From CALEUX01 sp037439945 (lineage in GTDB: Bacteria > Bacteroidota > Bacteroidia > Bacteroidales > Marinilabiliaceae): a stretch of 15,660 nt of DNA. This document shows positions 9,404 through 15,634 of the stretch, in pieces. Every line of letters begins with the position of its first letter. The first letter of the stretch is position 1. The notes beneath the pieces are model-generated. The model was not told where the DNA came from. It made no database searches and saw nothing but the letters and a program-made list of their open reading frames with translations. Location of the stretch: NCBI GenBank assembly GCA_037439945.1, contig JBBIVA010000090.1, forward strand, positions 1 through 15,660, written 5' to 3'. The position numbers and the translations under genes were made by a program.

Positions 9404-9444
9404 TTTATAAATTTGGCCGGTGTTAAAACGGTCAAATTTATAAA
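9404..9444 (+). terminator. long AT-rich hairpin after the xylanase (possible terminator or processing site)
   Basis: TTTATAAATTTGGCCG (9404-9419) and CGGTCAAATTTATAAA (9429-9444) form a 16-bp stem with a single G-U wobble and a 9-nt loop. It begins 18 bp after the xylanase stop. The stem is strong, but downstream comes AATTGC and then a run of A, not a U tract. It may be a weak terminator, or a stabiliser or processing site that lets GH43 be expressed differently from the upstream genes. Confidence 0.5.
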
Positions 9445-9519
9445 AATTGCAAAAAAAAGTATTAAACGAGCATGGTTCGTTAAACCCAAATACGGATGGG
9501 AATTCATCATGCGAGTTCC

Positions 9520-9533
9520 CCCGATTTATCGGG
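9520..9533. repeat. GC-rich palindrome CCCGATTTATCGGG (REP-like)
   Basis: Six-base arms CCCGAT and ATCGGG around a TT spacer, inside a short stretch (about 9510-9548) that is more GC-rich than its surroundings. It sits between the xylanase hairpin and the GH43 start, and resembles the interspersed CCCGATnnATCGGG-type palindromes I recall from Bacteroidota genomes. With only one copy in this window its repeat nature cannot be shown here. Confidence 0.35.
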
Positions 9534-9570
9534 ACAGGTAATCCGGCCTTATATTAAAAAATATTTACAT

Positions 9571-10545
9571 ATGAAAAAACCAAGATATTTAGTTGACAAT
9601 TTATACACTGCCGATCCCTCGGCGCATGTTTTCAATGGCCGGATTTATATTTATCCTTCACATGATATTGAGTCGGGGATACCTGAAAATGATAACGGCG
9701 ACCATTTTGACATGCGTGACTACCATGTTTTTTCAATGGATGATGTAAACGGTGAGGTGACCAACCATGGTGTTGTTCTTGACCTTAAAAACATTCCCTG
9801 GGCGGGTCGCCAATTATGGGCTCCCGATGTGGCCAATAAAAACGGCAAATATTATCTCTATTTTCCTTTAAAAGATAAATGCGATATTTTCCGCATTGGA
9901 GTAGCTGTTAGTGATAAGCCTGAAGGTCCATTCGTTCCCCAGCCTGACCCTATTAAAGGCAGTCATAGTATCGACCCTGCCGTTTTGGAAGATGGAAACA
10001 ATAAGTACTATATTTATTTTGGTGGCTTGTGGGGTGGACAGCTCCAGCGTTATCGCAACAATAAAGCAATTGAGTGTGGCCACGAACCTGAGGATTCTGA
10101 ACCGGCGCTATGTGCAAAAGTAGCATTACTAAGCGATGATATGCTTGAATTTGCCGAGGAACCCAAAAATGTGTTGATTATTGATGAAAATGGCAAACCT
10201 TTAAAAGCTGGCGACCACGAACGCAGATATTTCGAAGGCCCATGGATGCATAAATACAACGGTAAATACTATTTCTCATATTCAACAGGCAATACGCATA
10301 AACTCTGTTATGCCACCGGCGATAATCCTTATGGTCCATTTACATACAAAGGTGTTATACTTACTCCGGTTGTAGGATGGACAACTCACCACTCAATTTG
10401 TGAGTTTAAAGGTAAATGGTACCTGTTCTACCATGACAGTGTACCCTCAGGTGGAAAAACCTGGCTAAGAAGTATAAAAGTGGTTGAACTTGAATACAAC
10501 CCTGATGGAACCATTAAAACCATTGATGGTGGGGGAAATTGGTAA
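9571..10545 (+). CDS. GH43 beta-xylosidase / alpha-L-arabinofuranosidase, cytoplasmic
   Basis: A 324-residue inverting glycoside hydrolase of family 43, a five-bladed beta-propeller that releases xylose or arabinose from oligosaccharides. The three catalytic residues are visible: base Asp15 in TADPSAH, pKa-modulating Asp135 in SIDPAVLED, and acid Glu222 in YFEGPW. It closely resembles, from memory, the Prevotella XynB-type enzymes (NDNGDHFDMRDYHVFSMDD, IPWAGRQLW, GGLWGGQLQRYRNNKA, VVGWTTHH), and like them has no signal peptide, so it acts inside the cell. I chose the ATG at 9571 because MKKPRYLVDNLYTADPS fits that N-terminus; an in-frame ATG at 9496 would add 25 residues coded by the palindrome region that look unlike the family. 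It lies 184 bp after the xylanase, behind a hairpin, and ends at a terminator. It probably degrades oligosaccharides imported by the GPH symporter. Confidence 0.94.
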   Translation: MKKPRYLVDNLYTADPSAHVFNGRIYIYPSHDIESGIPENDNGDHFDMRDYHVFSMDDVNGEVTNHGVVLDLKNIPWAGRQLWAPDVANKNGKYYLYFPLKDKCDIFRIGVAVSDKPEGPFVPQPDPIKGSHSIDPAVLEDGNNKYYIYFGGLWGGQLQRYRNNKAIECGHEPEDSEPALCAKVALLSDDMLEFAEEPKNVLIIDENGKPLKAGDHERRYFEGPWMHKYNGKYYFSYSTGNTHKLCYATGDNPYGPFTYKGVILTPVVGWTTHHSICEFKGKWYLFYHDSVPSGGKTWLRSIKVVELEYNPDGTIKTIDGGGNW

Positions 10546-10559
10546 ATCCCTGCCGGTTT

Positions 10560-10622
10560 CAATTGAGAATAGTGCAAAAAGCTATATTAACTATGGCTTC
10601 ACCTATTCTCAATTGTTTTTTC
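10560..10622 (+). terminator. compound intrinsic terminator after GH43
   Basis: A perfect 13-bp stem, CAATTGAGAATAG (10560-10572) with CTATTCTCAATTG (10603-10615), is followed directly by six T (10616-10621). Its 30-nt loop holds a second stem, AAGCTATA with TATGGCTT (one G-U wobble), so the whole folds as a long interrupted hairpin. It starts 15 bp after the GH43 stop and ends the symporter-GH10-GH43 unit, so GH8 is likely transcribed from its own promoter within 10623-10782. Confidence 0.8.
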
Positions 10623-10782
10623 TAGTATATAAAATGAACCAATTTTGGCTTCAAAATAATTATTTACACCATAATAAGCATAGTAATTATTTAAAAACAT
10701 AAATTTTAATTTTACAAAAAGTTTATACTTTTAATTTCAGGTTCCCATAATTTTTAACTCACCTTAATCAAAGCAAAACCCC

Positions 10783-12150
10783 ATGAAAATTAAATTGCTG
10801 ATATTAATTTCATTGCTCATCATTGTTTATATTAAACCATTCTCCCAGCTATTTAAAGCCACAAGGCTAAAGGGAAATATTGCGCTAAATAACCAATATG
10901 ATGATTGTTATGAGCATATACCAACACCATCAAATTTATTTGCTGAAAAGAGTGAAAGGGGAAATCCGAAAATTCCTGCAAAAGGGGCCTATTACAGTAA
11001 TAGTTACCGTAATATGTTTGTGGAGGCCGGTTACAAAAAGGAGGAAGTAAACCTAAAAATGGAAAAAATCTGGAACCAACTGTTTTATGGCAATCCTGTA
11101 CAGCAGGCAGTTTATTATCCTGTTGGAACCGATGAAGCTTATATTCTGGACACCGGAAATGATGATGTGCGTTCTGAAGGGATGTCGTATGGAATGATGA
11201 TTTGTGTTCAGATGGATAAAAAGGATGAATTTAACAGATTGTGGAAATGGACTAAAACTTATATGCAGCATAAAACAGGTTCAAGGGAAGGGTATTTTGC
11301 TTGGCAGTTAAATAAAAATGGTTCAATTATAGACCCTAATACAGCATCAGATGGTGAAGAATATTTTGTGATGGCTTTAATGTTTGCAGCACACCGTTGG
11401 GGTAATGGCGAAGGAATTTTTAATTACTGGAAGGAAGCCAATGATATCCTCAAACTTACAATGAACAAAAAAGATGACTCTCCGGAACCTGTTAAGAATT
11501 TATTCAGTGCGGTGCATAAACAAGTTGTTTTTGTTCCCTATTCAAATGCTGCAAATTACACAGACCCCTCATATCATTTACCTGCATTTTATTATTTGTG
11601 GAGCTTATGGGCTAACGAAAACCGTGAATTCTGGGGGCAAGCCGCTATCAAAAGCCGTGAAATGTTTCAGAAATTTGCCCACCATCAAACAGGATTAATG
11701 CCTGATTATGCAAACTTTGACGGAACTCCAAAAGCCGTTGGTAACCATGCAGACTTTCGGTTTGATGCATGGCGGTGTATTATGAATATTGCCATGGATT
11801 ATGCCTGGTTTAAGCCCAACAAGAACCAGGTTGAACTGGTAAAACGGGTTCATTCATTCTTTAATTCAGAAGGTATTAATTCTTACGGTAATCAATATAC
11901 ATTATCGGGTATCCGGTTAGGCTCAGACCACTCCCCCGGGCTGGTTTCGTGTAATGCTGCAGGCGCTATGGCAAGTGATGATCCAATGGCATGGAAATTT
12001 ATTGATGATTTTTTCAATACACCAATACCATCAGGAAAATACAGGTATTATGACGGATTGCTGTACTTTATGAACTACCTTCACCTTTCAGGGAATTTTA
12101 AAATATACAAACCTGATACATCGCCCCGTAAAATTAAACAGAGAAATTAG
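10783..12150 (+). CDS. GH8 reducing-end xylose-releasing exo-oligoxylanase (Rex type), exported
   Basis: A 455-residue inverting glycoside hydrolase of family 8 with an (alpha/alpha)6 barrel. Residues 1-21 are a signal peptide ending PFS before Gln22, and no lipobox is seen, so it should be periplasmic or secreted. Characteristic motifs are DTGNDDVRSEGMSYGMM (123-139, with general acid Glu132), WKWTKTYMQ (154-162), ASDGEEYFVMAL (188-199, with Asp190) and FRFDAWR (325-331, with the likely base Asp328). Glu132 and Asp190 are spaced exactly as Glu70 and Asp128 are in the Bacillus halodurans Rex enzyme as I remember it. Rex enzymes remove single xylose units from the reducing end of xylo-oligosaccharides, matching the neighbours. 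Chitosanase or endo-xylanase activity, also found in GH8, is less likely from the motifs. It lies 237 bp beyond GH43, behind a strong terminator. Confidence 0.9.
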   Translation: MKIKLLILISLLIIVYIKPFSQLFKATRLKGNIALNNQYDDCYEHIPTPSNLFAEKSERGNPKIPAKGAYYSNSYRNMFVEAGYKKEEVNLKMEKIWNQLFYGNPVQQAVYYPVGTDEAYILDTGNDDVRSEGMSYGMMICVQMDKKDEFNRLWKWTKTYMQHKTGSREGYFAWQLNKNGSIIDPNTASDGEEYFVMALMFAAHRWGNGEGIFNYWKEANDILKLTMNKKDDSPEPVKNLFSAVHKQVVFVPYSNAANYTDPSYHLPAFYYLWSLWANENREFWGQAAIKSREMFQKFAHHQTGLMPDYANFDGTPKAVGNHADFRFDAWRCIMNIAMDYAWFKPNKNQVELVKRVHSFFNSEGINSYGNQYTLSGIRLGSDHSPGLVSCNAAGAMASDDPMAWKFIDDFFNTPIPSGKYRYYDGLLYFMNYLHLSGNFKIYKPDTSPRKIKQRN

Positions 12151-12215
12151 AAGTAAAATATATTGGGGAATAGCTTTTTATCAAAAAACATAAAAAAAAT
12201 AGAATAGTCCGGGCT

Positions 12216-12274
12216 CCATATTTTATTGAAAACAGCCAAATTGATGTTATCTTCAACTTCAGTTTAAAATATGG
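12216..12274. promoter_or_regulatory. 10-bp inverted repeat flanking the exporter promoter
   Basis: CCATATTTTA (12216-12225) and TAAAATATGG (12265-12274) are perfect inverse complements, 49 bp apart start to start. They bracket the candidate promoter, one arm ending just before the -33 box and the other starting about where transcription would begin. It could be a pair of regulator half-sites or an RNA/DNA hairpin; chance cannot be excluded at this AT content. Confidence 0.35.
12226..12255 (+). promoter_or_regulatory. candidate promoter of the DHA2 exporter
   Basis: TTG at 12226-12228 and TATCTTCA at 12248-12255 are separated by 19 bp, the usual spacing between the Bacteroidota -33 (TTG) and -7 (TAnnTTTG) boxes. 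The -7 box departs from consensus at its last two bases. It lies 33 bp upstream of the exporter ATG, giving a leader of roughly 25-30 nt. Confidence 0.4.
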
Positions 12275-12288
12275 GTTAATAAAAATTT

Positions 12289-13662
12289 ATGATTTGGGAT
12301 AAAAAGCAAAAATCGGTACTCGGTATAGTTGCAATCACCTCATTTATGGGCCCTTTCTTAATTTCATCGGTTAATATAGCACTGCCATCTATCGAAAAAG
12401 CTTTTAGCATGGGAGCAGTATCATTGAGCTGGGTTATAACTGCCTTTCTTCTTTCTACTGCAATTTTACTGCTGCCACTTGGCAGAATTGCCGATATTAC
12501 AGGTATAAAAAAGGTTTTTACATATGGAGTTTTGGTATTTACATCAGCAACCTTTTTGTGCGGAATTTCACCCTCGGGCTGGTTTTTAATATTCTCAAGG
12601 TTTATTCAGGGAATTGGCGGGGCCATGACAATGAGTACCGGACCGGCAATTTTGGTATCAATGTTTCCATCGGCCCAGCGGGGCAGGGTACTTGGTATTT
12701 CTGTAGCATCTGTTTATTTAGGCCTTGCTATGGGCCCATTTTTGGGAGGTATATTAACTCAACAATTCGGATGGAGGTCAATATTTTTCATCTCGTCTTT
12801 TCTGGGATTATTAGGGACAATAGTAACTTTTCTTTATTTGGGAAAAGACCAGCCAACAAACGAATCAAAAAAAATAAATTTAAAAGGCTCATTTATTTAT
12901 GCGGTTTCACTTATTCTTTTAATAATCGGTTCGTCAGTCATCCCTGAAGTAACAGGCTGGATATTAATTTTATCGGGAGCTTTTCTAATATTTCTGTTTT
13001 TTATTGTTGAAACCAAATCAAGATATCCTGTAATTAACACCCGGCTTTTAACAAAAAACAGATTGTTTGCCTTTTCAAATATTGCAGCCCTGATAAACTA
13101 TAGCGCCACATTTGCAGTAGTAATACTTTTGAGTCTTTATCTTCAAAAAATAAAACAACTTTCACCCCAGGAAGCAGGTTTTATTTTGTTGGTTCAACCA
13201 TTGGTAATGGCTGTTATTTCTCCCCTTGCCGGCCGGCTTTCAGATAAAATTCAGCCACGTTACCTGGCAACTGCCGGTATGGCATTATGTAGTTCAGGTT
13301 TGCTGGCTTTTTCATTTTTATCAGGCAATACCCCTATTAACTTCATAATTTCCTTACTAATATTAATGGGCATAGGATTTGCCCTGTTTTCGTCGCCAAA
13401 CATGAATACCATAATGAGTTCAGTTGAAAAACATCAATTTGGCATTGCCTCGGGCATATCAGCAACCATGCGGGTTGTTGGACAGATGGTTAGTATGACA
13501 ATAGTTACTCTTTTCTTTGCGTTTTTCTTTGGTTCCTTACAGGTATCTGATGTACAGGGAGAAGTTTTCATAAAAAGCATGTCACTGGCGTTTACAGTTT
13601 TCGCTATAATAAGTTTTGTTGGCATTTGGTTTTCCCTTTCAAGAGGGAATATGGCACGTTAA
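12289..13662 (+). CDS. MFS transporter of the DHA2 (drug:H+ antiporter) family
   Basis: A 457-residue inner-membrane protein, nearly all hydrophobic segments, consistent with the 14-helix DHA2 family (EmrB/QacA-like), though at the short end of its range. Family motifs are SSVNIALPSI (26-35, first helix), motif A as GRIADITGIKK (65-75), motif B as RFIQGIGGAM (104-113), the antiporter motif C as YLGLAMGPFLGG (143-154), GWRSIFFI (161-168), and a second motif-A-like SPLAGRLSDKIQPRY near residues 321-335. Such proteins expel small molecules in exchange for protons; the substrate cannot be told. No membrane-fusion or outer-membrane partner gene and no regulator gene is next to it. It converges on the YeeE operon and its stop codon overlaps that of the neighbour. 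There is no terminator between them. Confidence 0.9.
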   Translation: MIWDKKQKSVLGIVAITSFMGPFLISSVNIALPSIEKAFSMGAVSLSWVITAFLLSTAILLLPLGRIADITGIKKVFTYGVLVFTSATFLCGISPSGWFLIFSRFIQGIGGAMTMSTGPAILVSMFPSAQRGRVLGISVASVYLGLAMGPFLGGILTQQFGWRSIFFISSFLGLLGTIVTFLYLGKDQPTNESKKINLKGSFIYAVSLILLIIGSSVIPEVTGWILILSGAFLIFLFFIVETKSRYPVINTRLLTKNRLFAFSNIAALINYSATFAVVILLSLYLQKIKQLSPQEAGFILLVQPLVMAVISPLAGRLSDKIQPRYLATAGMALCSSGLLAFSFLSGNTPINFIISLLILMGIGFALFSSPNMNTIMSSVEKHQFGIASGISATMRVVGQMVSMTIVTLFFAFFFGSLQVSDVQGEVFIKSMSLAFTVFAIISFVGIWFSLSRGNMAR

Positions 13663-14858
13663 CTGCAACCACCCTGAACCACTCTTGCTTTCTTTTCAAC
13701 AGGTTTTGCCAGGTTTGAAACTGACTCTTTAATTTCAATCATTTTACGCGCGGCCTGCTCGCGAAACAACTTAAGGGTCAGTTCTTTCCTGGACGGTTCA
13801 ACATCTAACGGCCCCACTTCATAAAATAATTTTCTGAATTCATTGGCTGTTTCTTTCAATGCAACCCCTTCAGAATTACCATGAAATATAGCTACCATGC
13901 AGGCCCTTTTAGCATCATCCTGGGTTCCCGCATAAAACACATTGGTTTTAATTCTTTGATTTATAAAACTTCTGTATTCGGGATTTGCCAACTCCTTTAA
14001 AGGTATATTAATTGCTGTGGCTATATGAAAGGAGTCGAACTCGGCAGCAGGCCTTACATCAATAATATTATAGTTGTAATAGTTATTAATAATCTCAAAA
14101 GCCAGTTTATCAGAGTCTATCATTTTTGGCTGGCACTCCCCTGACAAAAGTCTTGAGTTTATCTGTTTCATTACATATTCATCACGCGATGGAGTTAGAA
14201 CAATCAGTACAATTACAATAAAGGGTATTGAAAAATACAAGGCCATTTTTTTAATACTTTTTCCTGACCATTCTCCTTTTGTACCTGTAACTTTTTCCTG
14301 TATTTTAGAAGTAAAAATAAAGGCCCCTATAGCAACTGCAGTTAATAAAATTGCAAATAAATTACGTGAAACCCCCATTATATCAGGCAAAACCACCTGT
14401 CCCATACCCGATGCAGTGTACAACTCTTCAAGAAGAGGAAAACTCTCGGTAAACGCAAGTATCCCCAATAATGACCCGCCAATAAATGCCATTGCATCAA
14501 CTTTTCCAACTGCTGCAGCTGCAGCACTTGTTCCGGGGCAAAACCCTCCAATAATAAAACCAGCCCCCATTATTACACCACCAATAATTGCAGATTTAAC
14601 AAACATTGGATTAATAAATAAAAGATCAACATTAAGCAACCCGAAGTGTGACAAGAGTAAAATCCCGATCATTGCTGTAACTCCTGCAGTAAAAAAAACC
14701 TTTAAAACGGTAAAATCATAACCATAAAACAGTCCTACCAACTTTCGTGTACTTGAAAAACCTGCCTGTTCAAGGGCAAATCCAAACCCAATGCCCATAA
14801 TAAGGGCTATAAGATAATTAAATTCGTTACTGATTATATCCGGTACTAGTGGTCCCAT
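13659..14858 (-). CDS. YeeE/YedE-type sulfur transporter subunit fused to a rhodanese-like domain lacking the catalytic Cys
   Basis: A 399-residue membrane protein, second gene of a minus-strand pair. Residues about 12-222 hold some six hydrophobic segments. The YeeE/YedE hallmark GFCPGTS is at 105-111 (Cys107); in characterised YeeE such cysteines relay thiosulfate through the membrane. Residues about 247-347 are rhodanese-like: LAFEIINNYYNYNIIDVRPAAEF, then HIATAINIPLKEL, then TNVFYAGTQDDAKRA. At the position where rhodanese has its catalytic Cys (YC.G.R) there is Ala310. The tail ends GGCS with Cys398. Cys242 and Cys320 are the other cysteines of the soluble part. The six Lys between helices 5 and 6 (185-204) suggest that loop is cytoplasmic, which would place the rhodanese domain in the periplasm; this is inference. 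The partner subunit is 46 bp upstream. Confidence 0.87.
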   Translation of the reverse strand: MGPLVPDIISNEFNYLIALIMGIGFGFALEQAGFSSTRKLVGLFYGYDFTVLKVFFTAGVTAMIGILLLSHFGLLNVDLLFINPMFVKSAIIGGVIMGAGFIIGGFCPGTSAAAAAVGKVDAMAFIGGSLLGILAFTESFPLLEELYTASGMGQVVLPDIMGVSRNLFAILLTAVAIGAFIFTSKIQEKVTGTKGEWSGKSIKKMALYFSIPFIVIVLIVLTPSRDEYVMKQINSRLLSGECQPKMIDSDKLAFEIINNYYNYNIIDVRPAAEFDSFHIATAINIPLKELANPEYRSFINQRIKTNVFYAGTQDDAKRACMVAIFHGNSEGVALKETANEFRKLFYEVGPLDVEPSRKELTLKLFREQAARKMIEIKESVSNLAKPVEKKARVVQGGCS

Positions 14859-14904
14859 TTTTTATCTTTTTATATTCGTATGCAAATTCCGTTTCTTAAA
14901 CTTA

Positions 14905-15426
14905 TTACTTAATCCACAGTTTCCTGAAAAACCATGCAAGTGAGTAGGCAGAACCAAAAATTGCAAGCATGGTAATAATTCCACCCATTGACATAACTGC
15001 CATGCCACTTAACGCAGCACCACTTGTGCATCCACGCCCCAACTGGCTTCCGAAACCAAACAGGGCTCCACCCAAAACGGCTGCACCAATACGGGTTGCA
15101 TTTCTAACTCCGGGGCCTTTCTCAAGCTTTAGCCCAATACGGTCTGATAAAACTCCGGAAATAAACGCCCCAATAAAAACACCCAGGACTTCAAATACCA
15201 ACCATGACTTCATTGTGCCTCCAGGGTGTTCAGCTGCATAGTCCTGGTAAAAACCTGTTGTTTCATAATGTTCGGGGGCCACTGCTTTAACTGTTGTTAC
15301 GGCAACACTTTTTACGGCACCGCTTGCCCCAAGTCCACGGCCGGTAATATAAAGGGTTGTAAGCAAAACAAACCCGAGTAAAACACCTGCCAGATATGGA
15401 TTCATATATTCATTATTCTTTGTCAT
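14905..15426 (-). CDS. YeeE/YedE-family sulfur (thiosulfate-type) transporter subunit
   Basis: A 173-residue inner-membrane protein and the first gene of the operon. It has about four hydrophobic segments (10-28, 75-95, 113-130, 143-168). The family hallmarks are GRGLGASGA (29-37) and SQLGRGCTSGAALSG (127-141), with Cys133 the likely sulfur-relay residue. The long loop between the first two segments (about 38-72) contains HYETTGFYQDYAAEHPGG and may be extracytoplasmic. Full-length YeeE carries both the GRGCTSG and the GxCPGT repeats in one chain; here they are on two polypeptides, so this protein and the one encoded 46 bp downstream probably make one transporter. Substrate is inferred: thiosulfate or another small sulfur compound. 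Confidence 0.88.
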   Translation of the reverse strand: MTKNNEYMNPYLAGVLLGFVLLTTLYITGRGLGASGAVKSVAVTTVKAVAPEHYETTGFYQDYAAEHPGGTMKSWLVFEVLGVFIGAFISGVLSDRIGLKLEKGPGVRNATRIGAAVLGGALFGFGSQLGRGCTSGAALSGMAVMSMGGIITMLAIFGSAYSLAWFFRKLWIK

Positions 15427-15465
15427 CAGTAGATTTTTTAAAAATTAAGCCCTATTGCCTTGTCA

Positions 15466-15495
15466 TGATTACCTGTTAATTTAGCTAAGTAATCA
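15466..15495. promoter_or_regulatory. 7-bp inverted repeat in the sulfur-transporter leader
   Basis: TGATTAC (15466-15472) and GTAATCA (15489-15495) are perfect inverse complements with a 16-bp spacer, which itself contains the 8-bp palindrome TTAGCTAA (15481-15488). It lies 40-70 bp upstream of the operon's start codon, just downstream of the candidate promoter. A transcription-factor site or leader hairpin is possible. Confidence 0.3.
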
Positions 15496-15496
15496 C

Positions 15497-15529
15497 TGAA
15501 ACTATTTCTTACTTATATTTTAACCCAAA
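15497..15529 (-). promoter_or_regulatory. candidate promoter of the sulfur-transporter operon
   Basis: Read on the minus strand, TTTG (15529-15526) and TAGTTTCA (15504-15497) are 21 bp apart, roughly matching the Bacteroidota -33/-7 pair; the -7 box misses the consensus at its last two bases. It lies about 70 bp upstream of the first gene of the operon. Confidence 0.3.
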
Positions 15530-15550
15530 TTTGTCTTTAGCCATTTTTTC

Positions 15551-15565
15551 TAATGACCGTCATTA
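15551..15565. promoter_or_regulatory. perfect palindrome TAATGACCGTCATTA, TetR-operator-like
   Basis: Seven-base arms TAATGAC and GTCATTA flank a single central base. This form, with TGAC/GTCA half-sites, is common among TetR/AcrR-family operators. It lies about 125 bp upstream of the sulfur-transporter operon and about 22 bp upstream of its candidate -33 box, so it could act on that operon or on a divergent gene beyond the window end. No regulator gene is in the window. Confidence 0.5.
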
Positions 15566-15634
15566 TAAACTAACAGTTTTAAATTGTTGATTAAATGACT
15601 TTTAATTTGACAAACCGCTAAAGAAAAACTAAAA

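Noticed and set aside
9496..9570. In-frame N-terminal extension of GH43 from an upstream ATG
   Set aside because: The 25 extra residues are encoded by the palindromic spacer, are not signal-peptide-like and do not resemble GH43 N-termini; the ATG at 9571 fits the family.
10657..10693. Direct repeat TAATTATTTA (10657-10666 and 10684-10693)
   Set aside because: Two copies of an A/T-only 10-mer in a very AT-rich spacer are expected by chance.
12558..12947. A 129-codon frame within the DHA2 exporter
   Set aside because: It lies wholly inside a well-supported transporter gene in another frame and has no recognisable motif.
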